Assembly: GCF_014270065.1 (NCBI RefSeq)
Contig: NZ_JACNME010000003.1
Coordinates: 1-64,000 of the forward strand
DNA length: 64,000 nucleotides
DNA from: Quadrisphaera sp. RL12-1S
GTDB lineage: Bacteria > Actinomycetota > Actinomycetes > Actinomycetales > Quadrisphaeraceae
Direction of reading: 5' to 3'
The position numbers and the translations under genes were made by a program. Shown here piece after piece: positions 15,787-24,626 of this stretch (the stretch's first letter is position 1; each line of letters opens with the position of its first letter). The notes beneath the pieces are model-generated. The model was not told the DNA's origin and made no database searches. It was given only the letters and a program-made list of their open reading frames with translations.

Positions 15787-17016
15787 GACCAGCGCGGCGG
15801 TGGCCATGCGCCCCGGGCGCAGCGGCCTGGGCACCCGCGCCGAGCGGCGTCCGGCCCGCGCCGCGGTGAGGTCGACGAGCTCCACCCCGCTGGTGTCGGC
15901 GGGCACGAGCAGCGCGAGCACGGCCTCGGCCGGGTCGCCGAGCTGCGGGACGCGGCGGCCGCGGGCCAGCGCCGAGCGCAGCGCCGGAGCGAGCTCGGCG
16001 TCGGTGCGGGCCCACGGCGCGAGCCGGGCGCCCTCGAGCACGGCGGCGTTGGCCCGCCCGTGACCGGGGATGCACCGGTAGCTCACGGCGGGCAGGCCGG
16101 CCACGAGCGCCTCGGTGTAGGACAGGCCACCGGCGTTCTGCACCAGCACGTCGGCCACGCTCAGCAGCTCGTGCACGTCGCTGCGCCAGCCCAGCGCCAC
16201 CGCACCGGGCACCTGGGCCACGCTGGCGCGCAGCTCCTCGTTGCGACCGCACAGCACCATCGGCACCAGACCGGCCTCGCCCACGCGGGCCGCGCTCTCC
16301 GCGACGTCGCCGAGCCCGAGGGAGCCGGCCACCAGCAGCGCCACCCGGCGCGAGGGGTCGATGCCCAGCTCCTCGCGCAGCTGCGCACCGCGCTCAGCGG
16401 GGACCCGGGTGAACCTCTCGGGCACCAGCGGACCCACCGCGGTCATGGCCACGCCGTAGTCGCGGCGGCCCTGGCGGGCGGTGGCCTCGGTGACGGTCCA
16501 GTGGTGGTCGACGCCGGAGTGGATCCACGAGCGGTGCGCGGCGGGGTCGCACAGGTAGGTGACCACCGGCACGCGCAGGCGGCCGCGCTCGCGCAGGCTG
16601 CCCAGCGCCTGGCTGGCCAGGGGGTAGGTCGAGACGACCAGGGAGTACGGCCGGCGCCGGGACCAGCGCTGCAGGCGCCAGCAGCTGGTGCGGCACAGCA
16701 GCATCAGCAGGAAGCGCCAGAAGCGGGAGTCCTCCAGCACGCCGAACAGCCACTCGAAGAGGGCGGGGACGCGGCCCACGCTCTGCGTGTAGCCCTGGCG
16801 CAGGAACAGCGCCGCGCCCGGCACGAGGGCGCGCAGGTGGTCCTCCACGTCGACGTGCACGCCGAGCGCGCGCAGGCGCTGCGCCAGCTCGTTCGCGGCG
16901 CCGTCGTGGCCCGCTCCGACGCTGCCGGAGACGACGAGGACGCTGGCCCACGGCTCGGGCTCGACCTGCGGGCCGCCCAGGGGCTCGACCGGGGGATCGA
17001 CCGGGGGCTTCAGCAC
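15745..17016 (-). CDS. GT28-type (MGDG synthase-like) glycosyltransferase
   Basis: 423-residue GT-B glycosyltransferase. The N-terminal LVVSGSVGAGHDGAANELA matches MGDG-synthase/MurG-like acceptor domains (GxGH loop). The C-terminal nucleotide-sugar domain has VLCGRNEEL, GWRSDVHELLSVADVLVQNAGGLSYTEAL and ESTL-type switching residues replaced by YTEA. The expected reaction is sugar transfer to a lipid acceptor at the inner leaflet. A short hydrophobic C-terminus (MATAALVSALLAPVLA) could anchor it. It starts 7 bases inside the end of the DMT gene, last in a five-gene coupled operon. Confidence 0.85.
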   Translation of the reverse strand: MLKPPVDPPVEPLGGPQVEPEPWASVLVVSGSVGAGHDGAANELAQRLRALGVHVDVEDHLRALVPGAALFLRQGYTQSVGRVPALFEWLFGVLEDSRFWRFLLMLLCRTSCWRLQRWSRRRPYSLVVSTYPLASQALGSLRERGRLRVPVVTYLCDPAAHRSWIHSGVDHHWTVTEATARQGRRDYGVAMTAVGPLVPERFTRVPAERGAQLREELGIDPSRRVALLVAGSLGLGDVAESAARVGEAGLVPMVLCGRNEELRASVAQVPGAVALGWRSDVHELLSVADVLVQNAGGLSYTEALVAGLPAVSYRCIPGHGRANAAVLEGARLAPWARTDAELAPALRSALARGRRVPQLGDPAEAVLALLVPADTSGVELVDLTAARAGRRSARVPRPLRPGRMATAALVSALLAPVLARRSG

Positions 17017-17918
17017 AGCTCCTCCTCAGGGGAGTGGGGTGTCACTCGGGTGGTCTTCGAAGGGTCGGCCCCGGGGGCCTCCCCGGCCGTGAGGCGCGCC
17101 AGCATGACGACGGCGGAGATCATGACCAGCATGCCGAGCAGCTGCACGACGCGGGCGCCGTCACCCGCGGAGAGCCGCTCGCCGAAGGCGGCGGCTCCCA
17201 CCACGGCGGCGGCGACCGGCTCGGCGATGGTGATGGCCGGCTGGGAGGCGGTGAGCACGCCGACGCGGTAGCTGGACTGGTTGAGGACGACGCCGGTGGC
17301 ACCGGCCAGCACGAGCGCCCACAGCGGCCACGTGCCGAGCACGCTGAGCAGCCCGTCGGCCTCGTAGCGGCCGGTGGCCTCCTTGAGCAGCGCCCCCGCC
17401 AGGCCCAGCGCGGTGCCTCCGCCCAGGCCGAGCAGCAGCGCCCGGTACCGACCGCTGCCGGCGCGGGACAGCGCCGCCGCCACCAGCACCACGCCCGCAC
17501 CGACGACCGCGCAGGTGCGCAGCGCGTCCGGCTGGGCCACCTCGCTGCCCCCGCCGGGCCGCGCGGAGACCAGGAACACGGCCAGGCCGACGACGACCGC
17601 CACGGCCCACAGCCACTCCAGCAGCGGAGGCCGCCGCCCCTCCACCAGCACCGACAGCGGCAGCGCCAGCAGCAGGCCGGTGACCAGCAGCGGCTGCACC
17701 ACCAGCAGCGCCCCCTCGGACAGGGCCACCGTCTGCAGCGCCGCGCCGGCCAGCCCGAAGACCAGCCCGAGCAGCCACAGCGGCTGGCGCAGCAGGGCCA
17801 GCACCAGGCGCACCCCGGTGCCGCTGCCCTCGGGTGCGCTGGAGGCGGCCCGGTGCTGGGTCACCGTGGAGCTGGCGAAGCACGTGGCGGCCGCCAGTGC
17901 GAGGACGACGGGCAGCAC
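17010..17918 (-). CDS. DMT-superfamily (NIPA/EamA-like) transporter 1
   Basis: 302-residue membrane protein with about nine to ten hydrophobic helices. The first helix pair carries CFASSTVTQHRAA, then ALLVVQPLLVTGLLLALPLS and, late in the protein, QPAITIAEPVAAAVVGAAAFGE, the hallmarks of NIPA/EamA-type DMT proteins. The substrate is unknown. The GTG at 17918 abuts the stop of its paralogue (TGAGTG). It is about as long as its neighbour and shares the same motifs, so the pair arose by tandem duplication and may form a heterodimer. Confidence 0.85.
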   Translation of the reverse strand: MLPVVLALAAATCFASSTVTQHRAASSAPEGSGTGVRLVLALLRQPLWLLGLVFGLAGAALQTVALSEGALLVVQPLLVTGLLLALPLSVLVEGRRPPLLEWLWAVAVVVGLAVFLVSARPGGGSEVAQPDALRTCAVVGAGVVLVAAALSRAGSGRYRALLLGLGGGTALGLAGALLKEATGRYEADGLLSVLGTWPLWALVLAGATGVVLNQSSYRVGVLTASQPAITIAEPVAAAVVGAAAFGERLSAGDGARVVQLLGMLVMISAVVMLARLTAGEAPGADPSKTTRVTPHSPEEELC

Positions 17919-18812
17919 TCAGACCGCCCCCCGCTGCGCACCGGAGCGGGTGCGCTCGTCGGGGTGCAGGTCGGGCACCACCGCCGCGATGGCGATGACC
18001 CCGGCCACCATGAGCAGGGCCCCGGCCACCTGACCGGCCAGGGGCAGCGCCCCCACGGCGAGGTGCTCGGCGAACGCGGTGGCGCCGATGGCGGAGGCCA
18101 CCGCGGGCTCGGCGATGGAGTGCGCCGGCTGGGAGGCCGACAGGTGCCCGGCGGCGTACCCGGCCTGCGTGGCGATCAGCCCGGCGACGCCCGTGAGCAC
18201 CACCCCGGCGAAGGCCGGGTCGAGCAGCGCCTCCAGCGGTCCGCGGCCCAGGAGCCCGACAACCTGCTTGAGCAGCGCGCTGGAGACGCCGATGAGGGCC
18301 CCTCCGGACAGGCCGAGCAGCAGCGCCTTGCGCTGGCGCAGCACCGTCTCCCCCAGCAGCGCGGCCAGCAGCGCCAGCGCGGTCCAGCCGCCGGCGGTGA
18401 CGAGGAGGTGCCCCTGGCGCGCCACCGGGACCCCGCGGTCGGGGTCGGCCGCCACGACGAACAGCGTCAGGCCCGCGAGCACGGCCAGCGCCGCCAGCAC
18501 CTCACCGCGGCCGGGCATCCGCCGGGCCAGCGCGTCCGACAGGGGCAGCGCCAGCAGCAGCCCCAGCAGGAGGATCGGCTGGACGACCACCAGCGCGCCG
18601 CGGCTCAGCGCCAGGGCCTGCAGCACCAGCGCGGCGACGGCGGCCACGAGGCCCACCAGCCACAGGGGGCTGCGCGCCAGTCGCACCACCAGCCGCAGCG
18701 GGGAGGTGCCCGCCGCCTCGTCGGAGCTGTCCACCGCGGCGCGGTGCTGGGCGACGGTGGACAGCGCGAAGCACGCCGCCGAGGCCAGGGCCAGCCAGAC
18801 GTCGGCCCTCAC
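17919..18812 (-). CDS. DMT-superfamily (NIPA/EamA-like) transporter 2
   Basis: 297-residue paralogue of the next gene, with [34 protein letters not shown] and QPAHSIAEPAVASAIGATAFAE at equivalent positions, but otherwise considerably diverged. About nine to ten membrane helices. GTG 18812 overlaps the deacetylase stop as GTGA. The pairing of a deacetylase-family enzyme with two DMT proteins recalls ArnD with the ArnE/ArnF flippase of Gram-negative bacteria, though ArnE/F are half this size. Confidence 0.85.
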   Translation of the reverse strand: MRADVWLALASAACFALSTVAQHRAAVDSSDEAAGTSPLRLVVRLARSPLWLVGLVAAVAALVLQALALSRGALVVVQPILLLGLLLALPLSDALARRMPGRGEVLAALAVLAGLTLFVVAADPDRGVPVARQGHLLVTAGGWTALALLAALLGETVLRQRKALLLGLSGGALIGVSSALLKQVVGLLGRGPLEALLDPAFAGVVLTGVAGLIATQAGYAAGHLSASQPAHSIAEPAVASAIGATAFAEHLAVGALPLAGQVAGALLMVAGVIAIAAVVPDLHPDERTRSGAQRGAV

Positions 18813-19618
18813 GGCGCCACCACCGACGCGCGACCCGCCGTCGTCGTCGTGGGGATCCCGAGGTGCTCGGACAGCGGGCGCAGCTCCCAGCCGCGGTCGC
18901 GGACGGCGGCCACGACGCCCGGGAGCGCGGCGACCGCGTCGCGCCAGGAGCCGGGCGCGGAGGTGCAGTCGGAGTCGTGCAGGAGCACCGTGCCGCCGCC
19001 GCCGGCGGGACCGGGGGCGTCGCGGTCCAGGCCGGCCAGCACCGTGGCGGTGACGCGCTCGTGGCCGTGGCCCAGCCAGTCCCGACCCCAGGCCGTCCAC
19101 AGGACCGGGCGCAGGCGCGCCGCGCGCGCCGCGAGCAGGGTGCCGCCCGAGACGGCGCCGTAGGGCGGCCGCGTGAAGCGCAGACCCGCCTCGACGTCCA
19201 CCGCGTCCAGGCCGCTCGCCACCGCGTCGCGGACCACCGCCGCGCGGGCGCCCTCGAGGTCGGCCACGAGGGCGGGTGCGGTGCGGGCCAGGTGGTTGCG
19301 GTGGGCGTGGCCGTGCAGGGCCACCTCGTGCCCGTCGGCCAGGAGCGCCGCGACCGCGCCGGGGTGGCGCTCCACCTGGCTGCCCAGCAGGAAGAACGTG
19401 GCGCGCACGCCGAGCGCGTCCAGGGCCCGCCGCACCGCCGGGGTCCCCTCGGGGTGCGGTCCGTCGTCGAAGGTGAGGGCCACGCCGCCGGGCGCTCCGC
19501 GGCCGAGCAGACCGGGGACCACGCGCTCGCGCCAGCGGCCGCGGCCGAGCACCGAGGGGCCGGCGTGCCCGACCACGGCGGCACCGGCGAGGACGGCGGC
19601 CAGCGCGACGGGCCTCAC
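18809..19618 (-). CDS. Polysaccharide deacetylase-family protein
   Basis: 269-residue NodB-fold hydrolase. An N-terminal hydrophobic stretch (residues 1-25) suggests secretion or anchoring with the enzyme outside the membrane. It has catalytic/metal motifs TFDDGPHP near residue 48, a His-rich second motif HGHAHRNH, RPPYGA and LLHDSD. It presumably removes N- or O-acyl groups from a cell-wall or lipid-linked sugar. It overlaps both neighbours by GTGA, so its dosage is locked to the response regulator and transporters. Confidence 0.9.
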   Translation of the reverse strand: MRPVALAAVLAGAAVVGHAGPSVLGRGRWRERVVPGLLGRGAPGGVALTFDDGPHPEGTPAVRRALDALGVRATFFLLGSQVERHPGAVAALLADGHEVALHGHAHRNHLARTAPALVADLEGARAAVVRDAVASGLDAVDVEAGLRFTRPPYGAVSGGTLLAARAARLRPVLWTAWGRDWLGHGHERVTATVLAGLDRDAPGPAGGGGTVLLHDSDCTSAPGSWRDAVAALPGVVAAVRDRGWELRPLSEHLGIPTTTTAGRASVVAP

Positions 19619-20346
19619 CGGGCGCTCCCGTCGCTGCCCGCGGCGGTGGCGTCACCGGCGGAGTCGGCGTCGGCGGCGTCGTCGACCACGAGGTAGCCGG
19701 CGCCGCGGGAGGTGCGGATGCTCTCCCGGCCGAAGGGCCGGTCGACCTTCTCGCGCAGGCGCCGCACGTGGACCTCCACCACGTTGGACGCGCCGTCGTA
19801 GGCGGAGTCCCACACGTGGTCGATGAGGTGGCTGCGCGACAGCACCTGGCCCGGGTGGCGCATGAGCTCGGCGAGCAGGGCGAACTCCTTGCTGGTCAGC
19901 TCCACCGGCGTCCCGTCGCGCTCGACGCGGCGGCTGCCCGGGTCCAGCTCGAGGTCACCCACGCGCATCACCGCGGGGCGCGGGACGGCGCCGCGGCGCA
20001 CCAGGGCGCGCACGCGGGCGAAGAGCTCGTCCAGGGCGAACGGCTTGGTGAGGTAGTCGTCGGCGCCGCTGTCGAGGCCCCGGACGCGATCGGCGACGTC
20101 GGCCCGGGCGGTCAGCATGAGGATCGGGGCCCACCGGCTGCGCTCGCGCAGCTGCCGGGCCACCTCGAAGCCGTTCGGCGCCGGGATCATCGCGTCCAGC
20201 ACCACGACGTCGTAGTCGTTCTCGGTGGCCGCCCACAGCCCGTCCGGGCCGGTGCCGGCCAGGTCCACCGCGTAGCCCTCCGAGGCGAGGGCCCTGCGCA
20301 GCAGCCTCGCCATCGCCGCGTCATCTTCGACGACGAGGATCCTCAT
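19615..20346 (-). CDS. OmpR-family response regulator
   Basis: 243-residue regulator. The receiver domain has the acidic pocket (VVEDD), phospho-acceptor Asp in VVVLDAMIP (about residue 51), Thr in LTARA and Lys in YLTKPF. The winged-helix DNA-binding domain has ELTSKEFALLAEL, SRSHLIDHVWD and TSRGAGYLV. The acidic tail (DDAADADSAGD) is unusual. ATG 20346 overlaps the stop of a 16-codon reading frame (ATGA). It leads the coupled operon with the deacetylase, DMT pair and glycosyltransferase; its kinase gene is divergent. Confidence 0.95.
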   Translation of the reverse strand: MRILVVEDDAAMARLLRRALASEGYAVDLAGTGPDGLWAATENDYDVVVLDAMIPAPNGFEVARQLRERSRWAPILMLTARADVADRVRGLDSGADDYLTKPFALDELFARVRALVRRGAVPRPAVMRVGDLELDPGSRRVERDGTPVELTSKEFALLAELMRHPGQVLSRSHLIDHVWDSAYDGASNVVEVHVRRLREKVDRPFGRESIRTSRGAGYLVVDDAADADSAGDATAAGSDGSAR

Positions 20347-20393
20347 GACGACAACCCCTGCGGGAGGCGTCGCGCGACGCGGCGGGCGGTCAT
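20343..20393 (-). CDS. Possible 16-residue leader peptide coupled to the response regulator
   Basis: ATG 20393 preceded by a good ribosome site (GAGAGGA, 4-base spacing) opens a 16-codon frame, MTARRVARRLPQGLSS, whose stop overlaps the response-regulator ATG as ATGA. The regulator's own start has no comparable ribosome site, so it may depend on reinitiation after this peptide. The Arg-rich composition (five Arg in 16) could make it a sensor of charged tRNA-Arg or simply a coupling device. Confidence 0.4.
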   Translation of the reverse strand: MTARRVARRLPQGLSS

Positions 20394-20492
20394 GCTGTCC
20401 TCTCGTCGGGCTGGTGCTGGGCGGCGGACGCAGCAGCGCTCTGGGAGCGCGCTGGACGCCACGTCATGCAGGGTCGAGTGAGAGGGTGCCCG

Positions 20493-21944
20493 GTGCAGGA
20501 TGACGGAGCGGTGAACCCGCCCCGGCGCGTCGGCGGCGGCCTGCGCCGCCTGGGCCTGGGCCGGCTGCTGCCGGCGGCGCTGCGGTCCCGGCTGGCGGTG
20601 CTGTTCGCCGCGGCGGTGGCCGTGGTCATCGCCGCCGCGGTGGCGCTGCTGGCCTTCGCCACCGACCGCCAGTTCGACGCCGCCGTCGACACCGGTCTCG
20701 ACACCCGCACGTCGGCGCTGCAGCAGGCCCTGGATCGCGGGGACGTGAGGGTGGTCCGGCAGGACTCTCTCGCCGAGCTGGTGGCGCCCGACGGGTCGCT
20801 GGTGGAGACCTCCCCCGCCGCGGGGGTGCTGGAGTCCCGCGGCGGCCGGGCCAGCGGCGCGTCGTTCCTGCCGGCGAAGGTGCTGGCGGAGGTGCGTGCG
20901 AACGGGGCCGTCAGCGACAGCCTCGAGCTGCCCCGCCAGGGGCGGGTGCGCTTCACGGCGACGCCGGTGTCGGTGCCCGAGGCGGGCTCGGTGCTGGTGG
21001 TGGGCACCCGGATGCGCGAGCTGGACGAGGCCGAGACGCGCCTGGTGCTGCTGTTCCTCGCGGGAGCGCCGCTGCTGGTGGCGAGCCTGGGGCTGGCGGG
21101 CTGGGTGCTGGCCGGCGCGGCCCTGCGCCCCGTCGCCGACCTCACGCGCCGCGCGGCGCGCCTGTCCGCCGCCGAGCTCGACCAGCGCCTCCCCCAGCCG
21201 CCGGGGGCCGACGAGGTGGCGGTGCTGGCGCGGACCCTCAACGGCATGCTCGACCGGCTGGAGCAGGCGGTGCGGCGCGAGCGGGAGTTCGTCGACGACG
21301 CCGCCCACGAGCTGCGCACGCCCATCGCCGTCCTGCGGGGGGAGCTGGAGCTGGCGCTGCGGCTGGGCCGGGACCTGCCCGAGGACGCCGCGGAGTCGCT
21401 GGCGGCGGCGCTCGGCGAGGCGGAGCGGCTCGAGCACCTCGCGCAGGACCTGCTGGTGCTCGCCTCGGCCGAGCGCGGCGCGAGCGCCCGCGCGGCCGTG
21501 GACCTGGCGGCCCTGGCGCAGCGCGAGGCGCCGCGCCTGGCCGCCGCGCACCCGGTGGACGTGCAGGTCAGCGGTCCCGCCGCGGTGGTCGAGGGTGACG
21601 AGCGGGCGCTGGGGCGGCTGCTGGCCAACCTCGTGGCCAACGCCGAGTCCGCGGGCGCCGCCCGGGTGCGGGTGCGCACGGCGCTGGCCGACGGCGACGG
21701 GCCGGTGCAGCTGGTGGTGGCCGACGACGGCCGGGGGTTCCCGCCCGAGCTGGTGGCCACGGCCACCGAGCGGTTCACCCGCGGGGACGCCGCGCGCACC
21801 CGCTCCTCCAGCGGCGCCGGGCTGGGCCTGGCGATCGTGGCGGCGGTGGTCAGCGACCACGGCGGCGAGCTGGAGCTCGGTCACGACGACGAGCTGGGCG
21901 GGGCGGCCGTGGTGGTGCGGCTGCCCCGGGCGCGCCGGGGCTGA
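20493..21944 (+). CDS. Sensor histidine kinase
   Basis: About 483 residues from GTG 20493; in-frame ATG 20466 and GTG 20511 (with GGAG 5 bases before it) are alternatives. One membrane helix lies near the N-terminus (LAVLFAAAVAVVIAAAVALL), followed by an extracytoplasmic sensor of ~115 residues, then a second helix (APLLVASLGLAGWVLAGAAL) and a HAMP segment. The HisKA box is DDAAHELRTP, with the N-box NLVANAESAG, G1 DDGRGFP and G2 GAGLGLAIV. It is divergent from the response regulator and surely its partner. The sensor has no recognisable fold. Confidence 0.93.
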   Translation: MQDDGAVNPPRRVGGGLRRLGLGRLLPAALRSRLAVLFAAAVAVVIAAAVALLAFATDRQFDAAVDTGLDTRTSALQQALDRGDVRVVRQDSLAELVAPDGSLVETSPAAGVLESRGGRASGASFLPAKVLAEVRANGAVSDSLELPRQGRVRFTATPVSVPEAGSVLVVGTRMRELDEAETRLVLLFLAGAPLLVASLGLAGWVLAGAALRPVADLTRRAARLSAAELDQRLPQPPGADEVAVLARTLNGMLDRLEQAVRREREFVDDAAHELRTPIAVLRGELELALRLGRDLPEDAAESLAAALGEAERLEHLAQDLLVLASAERGASARAAVDLAALAQREAPRLAAAHPVDVQVSGPAAVVEGDERALGRLLANLVANAESAGAARVRVRTALADGDGPVQLVVADDGRGFPPELVATATERFTRGDAARTRSSSGAGLGLAIVAAVVSDHGGELELGHDDELGGAAVVVRLPRARRG

Positions 21945-21971
21945 CCCGCCCCCTCGCCGTCCGGCTGACCG

Positions 21972-23012
21972 CTACCGCCAGGGCAGCCGCTCGTCGCGCA
22001 GCGGCTGGGACAGCAGGTGGAGCGCGGCGTCGCGGGGGTCCCGCCCCTCGACGAGCACCGCGGCGACCTGCTCGACCACGCCCATCGCCACCCCGGCGCC
22101 CTCGGCGAGCGCCGTGATGGACCGGGCCGTGCCCACCGCCTCCGCGGTGCCGCCCAGGCCGTCGAGCACCTCCTGCAGCGGGCGGCCCTGTGACAGGCCC
22201 ACCCCGAGGCGGTGGTTGCGCGACAGCGTGGAGGCGCAGGTGGCGAAGGCGTCGCCGGCACCGGCCAGCCCGGCCACGGTCGCGGCGGAGCCGCCCAGGG
22301 CCACCACGAGCCGCGTCACCTCGGCCAGCCCGAGGGCGATCACCGACGCCTTGGCGTTGTCCCCCAGGCCCAGCCCCTCGGCCAGCCCCACGCCCACCGC
22401 GAGGAGGTTCTTCGCGGCCCCGGCCACCTCCACGCCCACCACGTCGCGAGCAGTGAACGGCCGGAAGTAGTCGGTGGCGCACAGCGCCGCGACCCGGTCG
22501 GCCACCTGCTCGTGCGCCGACGCCACCACGGTGGCGCAGGGACGGCGCTCGGCGATCTCCCGGGCGAGGTTGGGCCCGGACACCACCGCGTAGGGCAGGT
22601 CGCCGAGGACCTCCGCCACCAGCTCGCTGACGCGCAGGTGCGTCTCCAGCTCCAGACCCTTGAGCAGGCTCACCACGGCGGGCCGGCCGGCGCCCAGGTG
22701 GGGCGCCGCGGCCCCCAGCACGCCGCGCAGCCGCTGGACCGGCACGGCGAGGACGACGTCGTCGGCGCCCTCGAGCGCCGCGGCGAGGTCGGTGGTGCCG
22801 CTGACCCCGCTGGGCAGGCGCAGCCCGCGCAGGTAGCGCGAGTTGGCGTGCTCGCGGGTGATCTCGTCGGTGACCGCGGCGTCGCGCCCCCACACGACCA
22901 CGCGGGCGCCGGGGTCGGCGTCGGCCACCAGCTGCGCGAACGTCGTCCCCCAGCTGCCGGCCCCGAGGACGACGACGCGGCGGCCGTCCCCGCTGCCGCT
23001 GAGCGCGCTCAT
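21972..23012 (-). CDS. gpsA: Glycerol-3-phosphate dehydrogenase [NAD(P)+]
   Basis: 346-residue enzyme making sn-glycerol-3-phosphate from dihydroxyacetone phosphate, the first committed phospholipid precursor. It has the dinucleotide-binding VVVLGAGSWGTTFAQ, SLLKGLE, SGPNLAREIA, the catalytic lysine in AAKNLLAVGVG and GLAGAGDAFATC. ATG 23012 overlaps the plsC stop (ATGA), so the acyltransferase and dehydrogenase are co-translated. Confidence 0.96.
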   Translation of the reverse strand: MSALSGSGDGRRVVVLGAGSWGTTFAQLVADADPGARVVVWGRDAAVTDEITREHANSRYLRGLRLPSGVSGTTDLAAALEGADDVVLAVPVQRLRGVLGAAAPHLGAGRPAVVSLLKGLELETHLRVSELVAEVLGDLPYAVVSGPNLAREIAERRPCATVVASAHEQVADRVAALCATDYFRPFTARDVVGVEVAGAAKNLLAVGVGLAEGLGLGDNAKASVIALGLAEVTRLVVALGGSAATVAGLAGAGDAFATCASTLSRNHRLGVGLSQGRPLQEVLDGLGGTAEAVGTARSITALAEGAGVAMGVVEQVAAVLVEGRDPRDAALHLLSQPLRDERLPWR

Positions 23013-23779
23013 GCGGGTCCCTCGACCTCGGGGCGCGCGGCGGGCGGGACCGGCCCACCGCCGACGGCCGGCCGCCGGGTGCCGGTGCGCGGGTCCCAGC
23101 GGGGCGGGACGGGCTCGCCGCGCAGCTGCGAGAGCAGCTCGGCGACGGCGTCCACCACCAGCTCGGTGACCTCCCGCAGCACTGCCTGGGTCAGGGGGCG
23201 GCCCTGGTAGGCGGACAGGTCCAGCGGCTCCCCCACGAGCGCCCGCATGGTGGGCCGGGGGAAGAGGCGGGGCCGGCCCTGGCGCGGCAGGAGCTGCTGG
23301 GGCCCCCACTGGGCCAGCGGCACGAGCGGGGCCCCCGTGGTCAGCGCCAGGCGCGCCGCGCCGGTCTTGCCGACCATGGGCCAGCCGTCCGGGTCCTTGG
23401 TGAGGGTCCCGTCGGGGAAGATCACCACCCGGTCACCGCCGCGGACCGCGTCCACGGCGTGCTGCAGGGCCACGGCGGCGTCCCCGGTGCCGCGGCTGAC
23501 CGGGACCCCGCGCATGGTGCGCAGCACCCCGCCCAGCACCGGCACCCCGAAGAGGCTCTCCTTGGCCAGGATCCGCGGCACGGGGCCGGCGGCCACGAGC
23601 ACGTCCGCCAGCGTCACCGGGTCGAGCCAGGAGACGTGGTTGGCAGCGATGACGCAGCCGCCGTCGGGGAGGTTCTCCAGCCCCCGCCACTCGTGGCGCG
23701 AGACGGTGCGCAGCACGCTGCGGACCAGCAGCGCTGCAGCTCCGAGGGGGACGCCCAGGCCGGGCTGCACGAGGGACAC
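23009..23779 (-). CDS. plsC: 1-acyl-sn-glycerol-3-phosphate acyltransferase
   Basis: 256-residue membrane-associated acyltransferase making phosphatidate. It has the motif NHVSWLD (NHx4D) near residue 50 with a hydrophobic N-terminus, FPDGTLTKD (motif III) and PLVPLAQWG. A ~45-residue Pro/Arg-rich tail is likely disordered. GTG 23779 has TAGCCT (23788-23793) 8 bases upstream, so it is probably leaderless. Paired with gpsA. Confidence 0.92.
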   Translation of the reverse strand: MSLVQPGLGVPLGAAALLVRSVLRTVSRHEWRGLENLPDGGCVIAANHVSWLDPVTLADVLVAAGPVPRILAKESLFGVPVLGGVLRTMRGVPVSRGTGDAAVALQHAVDAVRGGDRVVIFPDGTLTKDPDGWPMVGKTGAARLALTTGAPLVPLAQWGPQQLLPRQGRPRLFPRPTMRALVGEPLDLSAYQGRPLTQAVLREVTELVVDAVAELLSQLRGEPVPPRWDPRTGTRRPAVGGGPVPPAARPEVEGPA

Positions 23780-23854
23780 GGCTGCCGAGGCTAGCCGGAG
23801 GCGCCCGCCCCCGGCTGCGCGGGCACCCGCCGCCCGGGCTGGCAGGATCGTCGG

Positions 23855-24598
23855 GTGCTCCAGGACACCTGTCGGGACGGCTCGAGCGGCTCGAGCGGCT
23901 CGAGCGGCCCGGTGTGGCGCCTCCTCATGCCCGTCAAGGGCGGACCGACGGCCAAGAGCCGCCTGGCCGACGTCGTCCGCCGCGTGCCGGGGCTTGCCGA
24001 GGCCGTCGCGCTGGACTCGGTGGAGGCGGCGCTGGCCTGCCCGCGCGTGGCGTCCGTGCACGTGGTCTGCGCCGACGTGGGGCGCGGTGAGCGCCTCGCC
24101 GCGCTCGGCGCCCGGGTGGTGCGCGAGTCCGCCCCGGGCAGCGGCCTGCTCGCGGCCCTCGACGAGGGCCTGGCCGCGCTGCGCGCCGGCGCGCCCGACG
24201 GGCCGGACGGGCCGGGAAGGGACGACGACGCCGTCGCCGTCCTGCTCGCCGACGTGCCGAGCCTGCGCCCGGCCGACCTGGCGGCGGCCCTCGACGAGGC
24301 CCTCGCCGTGGTCGCGGCCGGGGGCACCGCCGCCGTGCCGGACGCCGACGGGACGGGGACGGTGCTGCTCGCCGGGCGCCTGCGCGGCCCGGCGGGCGGT
24401 CTGCTGAGGCCCCGCTTCGGGCCGGGGTCGGCGCTCGCGCACCGCCGCGACGGCGCGGTGCCGGTCGGCCTGGGGCTGGCGCGGCTGCGCCGCGACGTGG
24501 ACACCCCCGCCGAGCTGGACGAGGCGAGGGCCCTCGGGCTCGGGCCCCGCACCGCGCGCGCCCTGGAGGGCTGCCCGCGGCGCGAGGCCTGCGCCTGA
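23855..24598 (+). CDS. cofC: 2-phospho-L-lactate guanylyltransferase (F420 synthesis)
   Basis: 247-residue nucleotidyltransferase of coenzyme F420 biosynthesis, activating 2-phospholactate or phosphoenolpyruvate with GTP. It has LLMPVKGGPTAKSRLA, VRESAPGSGLLAALDEGL, VLLADVPSLRP and FGPGSALAHR. The N-terminus carries a Ser-Ser-Gly triplet tandem repeat encoded by three copies of the 9-mer CTCGAGCGG. An acidic/Gly-rich insert (APDGPDGPGRDDD) is extra. Divergent from plsC; cofC next to gpsA/plsC is usual in Actinobacteria. Confidence 0.92.
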   Translation: MLQDTCRDGSSGSSGSSGPVWRLLMPVKGGPTAKSRLADVVRRVPGLAEAVALDSVEAALACPRVASVHVVCADVGRGERLAALGARVVRESAPGSGLLAALDEGLAALRAGAPDGPDGPGRDDDAVAVLLADVPSLRPADLAAALDEALAVVAAGGTAAVPDADGTGTVLLAGRLRGPAGGLLRPRFGPGSALAHRRDGAVPVGLGLARLRRDVDTPAELDEARALGLGPRTARALEGCPRREACA

Positions 24599-24626
24599 CC
24601 CCTGACGACCGGAGCCCGAGCGGGGC

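Noticed and set aside
20343-21884. 513-codon minus-strand frame opposite the histidine kinase
   Set aside because: Shadow of the kinase; only its last 16 codons are of interest as a leader peptide.
23879-23910. Tandem CTCGAGCGG 9-mers
   Set aside because: Coding repeat (Ser-Ser-Gly) within cofC; no regulatory meaning evident.
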